DNA of 41,984 nt, taken from positions 1 through 41,984 of the forward strand of contig WFVH01000040.1 of the NCBI GenBank assembly GCA_015491735.1, given 5' to 3'. Positions 1 to 9,889 of this stretch are shown here, one piece after another. Position 1 is the stretch's first letter. Every line of letters begins with the position of its first letter. Origin of the DNA: Gammaproteobacteria bacterium (GTDB lineage Bacteria; Pseudomonadota; Gammaproteobacteria; Thiohalospirales; Thiohalospiraceae). The position numbers and the translations under genes are program-made. The notes below the pieces were generated by a model. The model was not told the origin of the DNA. It ran no database searches and worked only from the letters and a program-made list of their open reading frames with translations.

Positions 1-1980
1 ACAGGGGTTGCTGCCGGCCGGATCCCGCGCGTCGATCACCCCGTCACCATCTCCGTCGGGCGGATTGGCGGGATCAGCCCCAATCTCATCTCCATCACTG
101 ATGCCATCGCCATCGCTGTCCGCATTGCCGGGATCGGTCCCCAGCGCCTCTTCCAGCGCATCCGGCAGACCGTCACCGTCACTGTCCGCGCCTTCCTGGC
201 ACGCCACGGCGCCAGCATCCGGAACACAGGGGTTGCCATTGGCCGGATCCTGCTGATCGGCCACGCCGTCGCTGTCCGTGTCCTCTTTCGCGGAGTCCAG
301 CGCATCGACAAGCTCGTCCCCGTCTTCATTCAGCGGGTTGGCCGGGTCACCCCCCACCTCGTCTCCATCACTGATGCCATCGCCATCGCTGTCCGCATTG
401 CCGGGATCGGTGCCCAATGTCGTCTCCAATGCATCGGATAACCCATCATTATCACTATCGAGTGTTTCTGAACAAAGCGTCAGGTCACTGCTATCTCCTT
501 CAACTATCGTTAATAACCGGTAACCGGAAATATCTGAAGGCCGAACTGCGTGCGCTATTTCGGCACCGCCCACAAATCCGGCTTTGGCCACGTAGACACC
601 ATCGGGATCGATACCACCAAAATGGGCCAACGGCGCACCCTGGCTGCCACGCCCCATCCCGCCATTGATATCCCGCACACCGGATACCGGATTATCTTCA
701 CAGTCATACAACCGCACAGTCGCGCCAATGGCGTCACGAACCCCTGTCGACAAACGGACTTGAAGATAGTTTTGATTGTCTCCCCCGTTGCGCCACAGTT
801 CGGATGGTGCGCCACTGCGGTTAATCAGCAGATCCATATCGCCATCGTTGTCATAATCTGCAAACGCCACTCCGGCGGCAGGGCCGGGAGAGTCAATATT
901 GAGATTGTTCCGCACGAAGGCAAAATTGCCATTATTCAAAAACAGCGCACCCCCCACTGTATGGCGGGCGGCGAAAAACAGATCTTCATCACCATCGTTG
1001 TCAACATCGGCACAAGCCACGCTGGCATAACTGCCGTCAAAAGTCTGCCTGAGGCTGAACGTCCCGCTTGCGTTACCACTCTGCTCAAACACGCCGATGG
1101 TTCCCGCATCGGTGCGCACCAGATCGAAGTCACCATCACTGTCGAAATCACAAAAGGCGCCCCCCCCCTTTTGTTCGTTTATGACATCGTCATTGATGGA
1201 AGTATTTCGGGTAAAACTGCCGCCTTGGTTGACAAAGAGATCAGCTTCAGCATCATTGTCAGCCGTACCCGGACGGCGCACATAAAAATCCACATCGCCG
1301 TCAACATCAAAATCCGCAACTGCCAGATACTCACCATTCACTTCCCCTCGATGAATATCTGTATAACCGTTTTCACCCAGCACGCCGTTGTCGTTCAGAT
1401 AGATTCGCATACCGAAGTCATTGTTCTCTATCAGCAGGTCAAGATCGCCATCCGCATCATGATCGATCCACGCCATTCCCTCCGGGTTGCCCGGATCAAA
1501 ATCAGCAACGGCAACAAAACCCGCCGCCTTTCCGGTTGTGTTTCTGTAGAGTATCAGCCGGTTTTCATAAGTCGTGGCGAGATCGGCCATCCCATCGTTG
1601 TCGAAATCACCCCACACAACGGAACGGGCAAGAATGGCGTCACTGACAAAGGTTCGGACCAGAGAAAAATCACCGCTACAGCCACTCTCCCCGCCGTTTT
1701 GTTGATAGAGCCGCACACCCTGATCGGTATTGAGTACTGCATCCAGACACCCGTCACCGTTGAAGTCCGCCCAGGCAACACCCCCCCCTTCCTTGGTTCC
1801 CGGCGCAGCCAGCTGACCCGTCACCTCCGGCTCAAAAGCAGCATGACTGCCACCGGGAAAGGCCGCGGCAATAATGAACGACAACAAAACGGGGTACAGC
1901 AACCCTTTGCCACCACCGCGCAAACAGCCGGTTGTCACAGCCATTCGAAACTTGATTCCGGACAAAAACCTGTTACGCAT
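1..1980 (-). CDS. Secreted FG-GAP/VCBS, ASPIC/UnbV and thrombospondin-3 repeat protein (3' end beyond window)
   Basis: One open minus-strand frame runs from an ATG at 1980 to the window edge without a stop (660 codons, incomplete at the C terminus). A GGAG lies 7 nt before the ATG. Residues 1-47 look like a signal peptide with a long n-region, a hydrophobic stretch at about 27-41 and cleavage after SHA. Residues about 50-400 hold repeated calcium-binding-type motifs such as DFNGDG, DFDNDG, DHDADGD, DVDNDGDEDLFF and DYDNDGDMDLL, typical of FG-GAP/VCBS beta-propellers. About residues 405-475 resemble the ASPIC/UnbV (CRTAC1-like) domain, with IGATVRLYD and an S-Q-G-A-P-x-A-H-F-G segment. From about residue 500 onward come DSDGDG thrombospondin type 3 repeats. 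The family is extracellular, Ca2+-binding and adhesin-like; the ligand is unknown. The motifs appear only in this frame, so the long plus-strand ORF opposite is a shadow. Confidence 0.88.
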   Translation of the reverse strand, partial: MRNRFLSGIKFRMAVTTGCLRGGGKGLLYPVLLSFIIAAAFPGGSHAAFEPEVTGQLAAPGTKEGGGVAWADFNGDGCLDAVLNTDQGVRLYQQNGGESGCSGDFSLVRTFVSDAILARSVVWGDFDNDGMADLATTYENRLILYRNTTGKAAGFVAVADFDPGNPEGMAWIDHDADGDLDLLIENNDFGMRIYLNDNGVLGENGYTDIHRGEVNGEYLAVADFDVDGDVDFYVRRPGTADNDAEADLFVNQGGSFTRNTSINDDVINEQKGGGAFCDFDSDGDFDLVRTDAGTIGVFEQSGNASGTFSLRQTFDGSYASVACADVDNDGDEDLFFAARHTVGGALFLNNGNFAFVRNNLNIDSPGPAAGVAFADYDNDGDMDLLINRSGAPSELWRNGGDNQNYLQVRLSTGVRDAIGATVRLYDCEDNPVSGVRDINGGMGRGSQGAPLAHFGGIDPDGVYVAKAGFVGGAEIAHAVRPSDISGYRLLTIVEGDSSDLTLCSETLDSDNDGLSDALETTLGTDPGNADSDGDGISDGDEVGGDPANPLNEDGDELVDALDSAKEDTDSDGVADQQDPANGNPCVPDAGAVACQEGADSDGDGLPDALEEALGTDPGNADSDGDGISDGDEIGADPANPPDGDGDGVIDARDPAGSNPC
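13..412 (-). repeat. Internal thrombospondin type 3 coding repeats
   Basis: Within the secreted protein gene, the stretches at about 99-138 and 373-412 are nearly identical at DNA level. They encode a T-D-P-G-N-A-D-S-D-G-D-G-I-S-D module, and further D-P-A-N modules follow each copy. The near identity points to recent duplication or gene conversion of the Ca2+-binding repeat. The array continues to the left edge, so its copy number is unknown. Confidence 0.8.
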
Positions 1981-2475
1981 AATGAAACTCCATTGTTGCT
2001 GGTGTGCTCCCAAGCGGCGCGCATGCTCCACCCCCGGCAGGTGTCAACGGCTTCCCGCTCGATTGCCCGCGGTCGGGGCTACCACTTGCTGCGGCGCCTG
2101 CCGCTGGAATGACCGTTGCCCGCATGCCACGCCCTTGATCCAGTAGATACATGAGGAACTTGAGTGCGACATGGGGCTTCTCTGCACCGCGGCCTCCGGT
2201 AACGGGGCAAGCCACCCCTTGATGCGTATCATATTTGTCATGCACGCAACCACCGCTTCTCCTCCTCCGCGACTCACCGGATAGCTATCGAAAAAATCGA
2301 CAACAAAACTGGAATCTGATGTAAAAAAAGTATACATAACCATGAAGAAAGTCAAGGAATTGTCAGACTTTCCCACCAACCGCGTCATGGTTCGGCAGAT
2401 GGCAGGGGATGATAAAATAACAACGGAATTCCGGCTCCCGGAGCGCGGTTTCGCACGCTATTTTGTAGCGACTGC
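1981..2475. other. Non-coding gap between yciO and the FG-GAP gene
   Basis: No ORF here shows a recognisable domain. The ORFs present are short, rich in Ser/Ala/Gly or overlap yciO antisense. The gap probably holds the long 5' leader of the minus-strand FG-GAP gene and the yciO 3' end. A GC-rich part at about 2160-2220 could fold, but I could not match it to a known riboswitch. Confidence 0.5.
2329..2355 (-). promoter_or_regulatory. Candidate sigma70 promoter for the FG-GAP gene
   Basis: On the minus strand a TTGACT (2350-2355) precedes a TATACT (2329-2334) by 15 nt. The spacer is slightly short, but both hexamers match the consensus at 5 of 6 positions. The promoter would give a leader of about 340 nt before the ATG at 1980. 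It is a sequence match only. Confidence 0.35.
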
Positions 2476-3099
2476 TCAGAAGCTGAAAGGGGCGGAGTCT
2501 CCTGCTCCTTGTCTAATCACCTGTGGCGTATTGCCGGTCAGATCCACCACCGTAGTGGGTTCGAAACCACAGAAACCGCCATTAATAACCAGGTCAACCT
2601 CGTGCTCCAGAGTCTCCCTGATTTCGTAGGGATCGGTCAGTGGCAGTTCGTCGTTCGGCAGAATCAGCGTGGTACTCATCAGCGGCTCCCCCAACTCCTT
2701 CAACAGCGCCTGGGCAATGCGGTTGCCGGGCACCCGCAGGCCGATGGTCTTGCGCTTTGGATGCATCAGCCGACGGGGAACTTCGCGAGTGGCTTCGAGG
2801 ATAAAGGTGTAGGCGCCGGGGGTGTGGGCCTTGAGCAAGCGGTAGTTGCTGTTGTCCAGCCGGGCGTAGGTGGCGATCTGCGAGAGGTCGCTGCACACCA
2901 GGGTAAGATGATGGCGTTCATCCAGCTGGCGGATACGGCGGATCCGGGTCACAGCCTGTTTATCCTCCAGATGGCATCCCAGCGCATAACCGGAGTCGGT
3001 CGGATAAACGATGATCCCCCCTTCGCGAACGATCTCGGCACTGTGGGCAACATGCCGCTGTTGCGGATTGTCTGGATGGATATGAAAGAACTGACTCAT
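2476..3099 (-). CDS. yciO: YciO-like Sua5/YrdC/YwlC family protein
   Basis: A 207-residue protein, close to the 206 residues of E. coli YciO. It has the YrdC-fold pattern: GGIIVYPTDSGYALGC near residues 28-43, an R-I-R-R-I-R-Q-L-D-E-R-H segment in place of the usual KxR motif, and a central GLRVPGN. The family binds nucleotides and RNA; TsaC/Sua5 members make threonylcarbamoyl-AMP for tRNA t6A, while the role of YciO is less certain. The ATG at 3099 is the only sensible start. It is a single gene on the minus strand with a 126-nt gap from the next gene upstream. I prefer YciO over TsaC because of length and the overall pattern. Confidence 0.85.
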   Translation of the reverse strand: MSQFFHIHPDNPQQRHVAHSAEIVREGGIIVYPTDSGYALGCHLEDKQAVTRIRRIRQLDERHHLTLVCSDLSQIATYARLDNSNYRLLKAHTPGAYTFILEATREVPRRLMHPKRKTIGLRVPGNRIAQALLKELGEPLMSTTLILPNDELPLTDPYEIRETLEHEVDLVINGGFCGFEPTTVVDLTGNTPQVIRQGAGDSAPFSF

Positions 3100-3225
3100 G
3101 AAGTAACCGTTGACTGGGGAGCGTTCTCTATCTTTCTCGATATTTGCTTAAGGCCGGTATGCGACGGCTCGTTAACGATTGGGTCGCTGGCGGGTAAATG
3201 GTTCAGTATACCCCAGCCGGGTTTG

Positions 3226-3717
3226 TTATTGGGAACCTTGCATGACTATTTGACATGTTTCACACAGGAGATTTTCCCGGAATAAAACAAGCTGTTCACT
3301 GCATACCGGGCATTTCTCCAGTGGCTTGAACTGCTCCTCTCCTATGTCCTGAAACCACCAGTAATAACACGTTCGATAGCGGTTCAACTCCTGCTGGAGC
3401 TGGAATCCTCTTTTATTTGGGGGGGAATTCGGGTTTGAAAGTTCCCTGGCTGCCCATGACTCATATTCCCGTGACTCCAACCACAAGTAGTCGATGCTTC
3501 TGTACAGTCTCCCCCAGAACGCTACTTTCTCCGCCAGTTTTTCGTCGAAGCCAAGCGCGCCAGGCTCGACTTCGCCGCTGCATTTCAGGCAACCAATCGG
3601 ATTGTATTCCCGGTTTCCAACGAGCATGATGGGGTTCTTCCCTTCGCAGCAACACAGCTCCTCTTCAGGCGGCATCGGTGGGCGCCGCAGTTTCAGGTAG
3701 GGATCCCGGCTATTCAT
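3226..3717 (-). CDS. Hypothetical protein with two Cys pairs (possible zinc ribbon)
   Basis: A 163-residue protein I do not recognise. It has two Cys-rich clusters: C-C-C near residues 22-24 with C-L-K-C near 43-46, and C-P-V-C with C-E-T-C near the C terminus (about residues 138-156). These could coordinate one or two zinc ions. The middle is rich in aromatic residues (W, Y) and looks globular and cytosolic; there is no signal peptide. A repeat-like element (3721-3897) begins 3 nt upstream of the ATG, leaving little room for a native ribosome-binding site. The true N terminus or its expression may therefore have been altered. Confidence 0.7.
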   Translation of the reverse strand: MNSRDPYLKLRRPPMPPEEELCCCEGKNPIMLVGNREYNPIGCLKCSGEVEPGALGFDEKLAEKVAFWGRLYRSIDYLWLESREYESWAARELSNPNSPPNKRGFQLQQELNRYRTCYYWWFQDIGEEQFKPLEKCPVCSEQLVLFRENLLCETCQIVMQGSQ

Positions 3718-3720
3718 CGG

Positions 3721-3897
3721 CTAACCCGAACAGATTAACCCGGCAACAAGCGTCGATACGCAGCCCGCGAACGTGCAGACGACCCCTCGCAGGCTGCGCC
3801 GGCAAGGGAATGGCCCTTCCATCCTTCCCGGCGATCCGCGCCGCGATGCGGGCGGATTTCGCAGCCCTGGGTACCGGGTAACCCATGCTCGGGTTAG
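3721..3897. repeat. Possible short element with CTAACCCGA inverted ends (repeat family 2)
   Basis: CTAACCCGA at 3721-3729 is exactly inverted as TCGGGTTAG at 3889-3897. Inside lies a second imperfect inverted pair, TTAACCCGGCAAC (3735-3747) against GTACCGGGTAA (about 3871-3881). The left part resembles the start of the elements at 17390 and 19610 (ACCCGGCAAC, then a CGCAGCC/GCAGCCTGCGG core). Similarity is partial and judged by eye. Confidence 0.4.
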
Positions 3898-3957
3898 AAC
3901 CTGTTTTCCGCCATCTGCGGTGCCTGCCTGCCGGTACTCTTCCCGGAGCCATCCGGC

Positions 3958-5893
<1,936 letters not shown>

Positions 5894-5901
<8 letters not shown>

Positions 5902-6859
5902 CGGGTTCCCCATTTTCTGACTGACTCATGTTTACCGGTTGTCGTTCTTCAGACTTGACTCCTATTATGGCACAGCTTTCCCGCCTGGCGAGGACGCGGG
6001 GAACGGCAGCCAGCTCCCAGTGGGTGATTGCCCAGCGCCAGAAACTGTCCAGTTCACCTTCAAGCAGCTCTGTCGGCGGCTGTTGTCCCAGGAACTGGAG
6101 GGCCTGCCACAGCGCGGGCAGGGGCCGGTTGCAATCCAGCGCCCGGGCACGGGTCTGCTTGCTGAGCTTCTGCCCTTGTGCATTGGTGGCGATGGGCAGG
6201 TGAACATGGGCTGGAGTCGGGTATCCCAGCAGTTTCTGCAGGAGTATCTGCCGTGGGGTGGAGTCCAGCAGATCGCAGCCGCGCACCACCTCGGTGACCC
6301 CCTGTTCAGCGTCATCTACGACGACGGCAAGCTGGTAGGCAAACAGGCCGTCGGCGCGGCGGATGACGAAATCGCCCACCTCCTTCTCCAGATTCTGCCG
6401 GAACCCGCCCTGGATCCGATCCCGAAAAAAAATGGTGCGCCCCTGTGTGGATATCCGCAGCGATCGCGGAGATGCCCCGGCGGGAAGGCCACGGCGGCAG
6501 GTGCCGGGGTAGATAGCCGACCGCCTCTTGCCGGCATTGATAACCTTGCGGCTGCAACCGCAGGGGTACACGTTGTCGTTGAGCTTCTCCACGGCGGCTG
6601 CATAAACGGCGGAGCGGGTGCTTTGATACAGAACCTCCCCATCCCATTGCAAACCGAAGGCTTCCAGGGTAGACAAAATCCCATGGGCAGCCCCCGCTGT
6701 CACCCGGGGAAGATCAAGATCTTCCATCCGCACCAACCAGGATCCCCCGTTGCATTTTGCCTGAAGATAGCTGGCCACGGCGCTGATCAGTGACCCAAAA
6801 TGGAGCAGTCCGGTAGGAGATGGGGCAAAACGGCCAATGTAATCGGTTTCAGGTGTCAC
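5894..6859 (-). CDS. gluQ: Glutamyl-Q tRNA(Asp) synthetase
   Basis: A 321-residue GluRS-like protein without an anticodon-binding domain; it attaches glutamate to queuosine in tRNA(Asp). The HIGH-like region is [14 protein letters not shown] (residues about 11-24). The zinc-site pattern YPCGCSRKV followed by YPGTCRRG is present, and KLSKQ is the KMSK-like loop. The start is a GTG at 6859 with no convincing Shine-Dalgarno sequence, so it is less certain than the rest. The C-terminal tail (about 20 residues) overlaps the acs start. Association with dksA is common in gammaproteobacteria; here a DUF3579 gene and repeat copy A lie between them. Confidence 0.93.
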
Positions 6860-7012
6860 GATAAAAAATACTGGAAATATCTAAATTTGCGGTACCAGTT
6901 GCCGACAATGGTGGAGGCATCCTGTTCCGGTTGTCAATTATAAAAGCAACCGCATGACCGGTGAGATATAGCCGTTTGGGCGCCAAACCGGAAATCAGGA
7001 AGGAGCTACCGG

Positions 7013-7059
7013 AGTTTCAGGAGTGAGCCGAATAGTTACATCTGTTGTAACTATTCGGC
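7013..7059. repeat. Partial repeat-1 end with a perfect 14-bp hairpin
   Basis: The stretch at 7013-7040 matches the right end of the 123-bp repeat (TTTCAGG, GTGAG, CCGAATAGTTAC). GCCGAATAGTTACA at 7027-7040 is exactly inverted at 7046-7059 across a 5-nt loop. The right arm runs into an 18-nt segment shared with copy B (CATAGTATGAAACAAGC). This looks like a remnant half copy in tandem with copy A. Confidence 0.7.
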
Positions 7060-7076
7060 ATAGTATGAAACAAGCC

Positions 7077-7199
7077 GGTAACTGTTCAGATTGCCCCTGA
7101 AATTCGTCAGTTCAAGGCGAAAAATGGGAGTTTACGCGTGTAAATGACCATTTTTCAACGCAGAAATGGCGGATTTCAGGGGCGAGCTGAATAGTTACC
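7077..7199 (+). repeat. Palindromic repeat family 1, copy A (123 bp)
   Basis: The element is an imperfect palindrome along almost its whole length. The ends are GGTAACTGTTCAG and CTGAATAGTTACC. Next inward, CCCCTGAAAT pairs with ATTTCAGGGG, then GAAAAATGG with CCATTTTTC, and TTTAC/GTAAA closes a GCGT loop. Copy B (14036-14158) differs at only 3 of 123 positions. Diverged copies lie at 27636-27757, 36594-36708 and 38697-38804. It lies 31 nt upstream of the DUF3579 start codon. Confidence 0.9.
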
Positions 7200-7230
7200 A
7201 TCTGTTCAATATCAAACGAGAGGCAAGTCT

Positions 7231-7542
7231 ATGCGTAGTGAAGCGGTGGTGATAGAAGGTGTTCGGGAAGACGGGAGCAAGTTACGGCCCAGCGACTGGA
7301 TTGAAAGAATCTCCTCGATGTTGGCAGAGTTTGGTCCGGATCACCGGTTGCACTACTCTCCCTGGGTCCATCCCTGTGTTATTGATGGAGAGAAATGCCT
7401 GGTAATCGAACGGGATTTGCATGAAAAGGATCCTCTCGCATACCAATACATAATGAACTTCGCCGAGCAAAATGGCTTGCGGATTCAGCCGGACCGCCGC
7501 ACCCGTGATGAACCTGTCGAGGAGGATCGCCGCGCCCGTTGA
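7231..7542 (+). CDS. DUF3579 family protein
   Basis: A 103-residue cytosolic protein resembling DUF3579. The family-like features are KLRPSDWIERISSML near residues 17-31, a Y-S-P-W-V-H-P-C-V-I-D-G segment near 44-55 and a C-L-V-I-E-R strand. The function of the family is unknown; it is common in beta- and gammaproteobacteria. The ATG at 7231 has GAGAGG about 8 nt upstream. The C-terminal 15 residues are charged and probably disordered. It is a lone plus-strand gene between gluQ and dksA, with repeat copy A directly upstream. Confidence 0.8.
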   Translation: MRSEAVVIEGVREDGSKLRPSDWIERISSMLAEFGPDHRLHYSPWVHPCVIDGEKCLVIERDLHEKDPLAYQYIMNFAEQNGLRIQPDRRTRDEPVEEDRRAR

Positions 7543-7609
7543 GCAGTTACGAGTATGACAGCGTACGACGCTACTGATTGAAGGCAGGGGAAACAGGCGG
7601 GGCGGGTTA

Positions 7610-8053
7610 TCACCCCCTCATCTGTTTTTCACGGATCTCGTCAAGGGTTTTACAGTCGATACATTGCGTGGCTGTGGGGCGCGCTTCCAGGCGGCGGATG
7701 CCTATCTCCACACCGCAGGACTCGCAATAACCGTAATCCCCTGCATTGAGTTGCTCCAGCGCCTCATCAATCTTTTTGATCAATTTGCGCTCACGGTCCC
7801 GGGTACGCAGCTCCAGGGCAAACTCGGACTCCTGCGAGGCGCGATCGTTGGGATCCGGAAAGTTTGCGGCATCATCCTGCATGTGATGGACTGTACGGTC
7901 GACCTCCTCCATCAACTCTTTCTTCCAGGCAGAGAGGATGTTTCGAAAATGCTCCCTCTGCCCGGTACTCATGTACTCTTCACTCTTTTTCTCCTTGTAT
8001 GGCTCGAACGAGCTGAATCCTTCAGTTACCGCTTTTTTCTTTCTGCCTGCCAT
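7610..8053 (-). CDS. dksA: RNA polymerase-binding transcription factor DksA
   Basis: A 147-residue DksA, which with ppGpp binds the RNA polymerase secondary channel to control stable-RNA and amino-acid promoters. The coiled-coil region spans residues about 35-105, including the acidic tip segment DPNDRASQE. The four-Cys zinc finger is CESCG with CIDC. The extra N-terminal 25 residues (basic, MAGRKKKAV) are usual for gammaproteobacterial DksA. The ATG at 8053 has AGGAG about 10 nt upstream. It is transcribed toward the DUF3579 gene with a 67-nt gap. Confidence 0.97.
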   Translation of the reverse strand: MAGRKKKAVTEGFSSFEPYKEKKSEEYMSTGQREHFRNILSAWKKELMEEVDRTVHHMQDDAANFPDPNDRASQESEFALELRTRDRERKLIKKIDEALEQLNAGDYGYCESCGVEIGIRRLEARPTATQCIDCKTLDEIREKQMRG

Positions 8054-8284
8054 CTGAATACTTCTCCTGACATCTATCCTTCTGTCTTTGAACCAGTCTG
8101 CTTTCTACCAGAAAAGGATACGGCAATGCAACCACACGGCTCCACTGCGGCGAATCACCGGATCCTGTTTCCCGCTGTCTCAAGACCATTGACAGATGGG
8201 CTGAATCCTCATTTTCTCCCTTGACGGAGTACTAGAACCGGGTACTCTATTAGGCTTTTGCGAAACAAGCAAGGGCGGGTTTCC

Positions 8285-8593
8285 ATGAGTGAACTGGCGG
8301 CAGCGCTGTTTGACGTTGACGGAACATTGGCAGATACCGAGCGGAACGGCCATCGGATTGCATTCAATCGCGCCTTTGCGGATGCGGGGCTGGATTGGGT
8401 ATGGTCAGAACCGTTATACGGTGAACTGCCTGCAGTAACGGGGGGCAAGGAGCGCATCCATCACTCTCTGGAGAGATTCGATAGCAGGGTCAGCCATTCG
8501 GCCGATGATCTGCCCGCATTCGTTGCCAGCCTTCATGCAGCGAAAAACGGCCACCATACCCGGGGTGGCGATTTTTCAGGTACGGTGCGGTGA
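8285..8593 (+). pseudogene. Truncated HAD-superfamily hydrolase (CbbY-like), N-terminal fragment
   Basis: The 102 codons start with the HAD motif I, ALFDVDGTLADTERNGHRIAF, and continue with a cap-like region containing ELPAVTGGKERI, as in CbbY phosphatases. Family members are about 220-255 residues, so motifs II-IV are missing. The match fades near codon 85 and the ORF then reads through a hairpin (8543-8576) to a stop. This looks like an internal deletion that joined the 5' part of the gene to a terminator. CbbY removes xylulose-1,5-bisphosphate, a Rubisco inhibitor, so an autotrophic ancestry is suggested but not shown. Confidence 0.8.
8543..8576. terminator. Bidirectional Rho-independent terminator-like hairpin
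   Basis: An A5 run, then GCCACC, an 8-nt loop and GGTGGC, then T5. It satisfies the stem-plus-T-tract pattern on both strands. It lies inside the tail of the truncated HAD reading frame. Confidence 0.55.
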
Positions 8594-8722
8594 TCGGCCA
8601 TATAGGTGAGTCCGGACAATCATTTTCCGTTCTCTCAGGGCAGGCAGGAGATGTCCGGTATCTTGATGTGGCATTGATGAGGAGGCTGCTATCCTCTTGA
8701 AAGAGCGCCATCCCTGACTGTC

Positions 8723-9889
8723 ATGGGTGCCACAGACGATCAGACCACTCATCAGGACGACCGCATCCGGGTGCGGCAGGGCGAGATAGCCGTTGGCCGG
8801 CCGCTGCTGTGGGATGTGTACGACGATCGTGGCCAGCTACTGCTGAGCAGAGGTTATGTCCTGGTCAATGAGCGCCAGCGTCAGCGTTTGCTGAGAGAAG
8901 GGCTGCGATCCACCGCCTGGCCATCCGGCGAAAAAACGGGAGCGGAGGCCACCCGGCTACTGGAAGCCAGCGGCAATCCCTTTTTGACGATTGATCAGTT
9001 GACCCTGCGCCTGGAAGGCATTCTGGATGCGATACGCCAGCAGAGTACCACCATTGCCCCACAGCAGCGCATACGCAAGTTGGGCCGGGCCATCCAGGCA
9101 TTGTGTGACTACGATGCCGATGCTTCGCTTGGCGCCGCCCATCTCAAACACGACACATCCTACCCCTTTCGCCACAGCATTCATACGGCCCTTTTGTGCG
9201 AGCTGGTCGCGCGGCGGTTGAACTGGCCACCCCTGACCCGTCTCAGTGTCATCTGCGCGGCGCTGAGCTGCAATGTGGCGATGACCGAACTGCAGGCAGA
9301 GCTGATAGACCACGCCGGGCCACTGAGCGACATGCAGTGGGATGCGATACAGGCACACCCGCTGCAAGGGCATGACATGCTGCTATCCGCGGGGGTCTCC
9401 GACCCGCTTTGGCTGCAGATCGTCATACAACATCATGAGCGCCTCAACGGACGCGGCTATCCCGCAGGAAGCCGTGGAGATGCCGTACTGCCCGAAGCAC
9501 GGCTGCTGGGGTTGGCCGACAGGTATCACGCCATGGTGACCGGCCGCTCATACCGGGCCGGCATGTTGGTGAAAAACGCACTCCGCAGGATTTTTCTGGA
9601 TCTCGGTCAGGAGGTTGGCAGCCGTCTGGCGCAGATGTTTATCAAGGAGCTGGGAATCTATCCACCCGGTTCGATAGTCCGGTTGGCAAATGGCGAAAAA
9701 GCCGTGGTCATCCGGCGAAAAGGGGAGCTGGCCGGGCCGATGCTGGCCTGTATCGCCAATGCCAAAAGCCAGCATTATGCACGCCCGCTGCACAGGGACT
9801 CCAGCGAGCAGGAGCAGTTCTCCATCAGGGATGTGCACCCTTCTCCCGGGGCTTTGCCTTTCAGTCTGAGCCAGTTATGGGGCTACTGA
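8723..9889 (+). CDS. HD-GYP domain protein with a degenerate HD motif
   Basis: A 388-residue cytosolic protein. Residues about 17-65 are an N-terminal module often seen before HD-GYP domains (GEIAVGRPLLWDVYDDRG). Residues about 145-310 form the HD-GYP domain: HS at 151-152, HHERLNGRGYP at 237-247 and ARLLGLADRYHAM near 259-271. The HD pair expected near 182-183 is replaced by S-C (AALSCNVAM instead of the usual HDIGK-type motif). HD-GYP proteins degrade cyclic di-GMP; this one lacks key metal ligands and may be a c-di-GMP or protein-binding regulator rather than an enzyme. It overlaps the convergent CysZ-like gene by 15 nt. Confidence 0.85.
   Translation: MGATDDQTTHQDDRIRVRQGEIAVGRPLLWDVYDDRGQLLLSRGYVLVNERQRQRLLREGLRSTAWPSGEKTGAEATRLLEASGNPFLTIDQLTLRLEGILDAIRQQSTTIAPQQRIRKLGRAIQALCDYDADASLGAAHLKHDTSYPFRHSIHTALLCELVARRLNWPPLTRLSVICAALSCNVAMTELQAELIDHAGPLSDMQWDAIQAHPLQGHDMLLSAGVSDPLWLQIVIQHHERLNGRGYPAGSRGDAVLPEARLLGLADRYHAMVTGRSYRAGMLVKNALRRIFLDLGQEVGSRLAQMFIKELGIYPPGSIVRLANGEKAVVIRRKGELAGPMLACIANAKSQHYARPLHRDSSEQEQFSIRDVHPSPGALPFSLSQLWGY

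Larger units (their letters stand above)
6860..7230. other. Intergenic region between gluQ and the DUF3579 gene, rich in repeats
   Basis: This 371-nt divergent gap holds a partial repeat end and hairpin (7013-7059), repeat copy A (7077-7199) and, nearer gluQ, two short imperfect stems (CGGTTG/CAACCG near 6935-6955 and CCGTTTGG/CCAAACCGG near 6975-6995). Any DUF3579 promoter must lie within or upstream of the repeat. Confidence 0.6.

Noticed and set aside
550-2112. Plus-strand ORF of 520 residues
   Set aside because: It lies opposite the FG-GAP gene, whose frame carries the recognisable DxDxDG motifs, signal peptide and ASPIC domain. The plus-strand translation shows no domain.
2160-2225. Possible riboswitch in the FG-GAP leader (GC-rich folds)
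   Set aside because: No match by eye to the c-di-GMP or cobalamin consensus; the helices are not convincing.
2044-2388. Minus-strand ORF of 114 residues in the leader region
   Set aside because: Low-complexity Ser/Ala/Gly/Arg composition, no domain and no clear ribosome-binding site.
2342-2629. Plus-strand ORF starting MKKVKEL
   Set aside because: More than half overlaps yciO antisense and no family resemblance is seen; its N-terminal part lies in the candidate promoter and leader of the FG-GAP gene.
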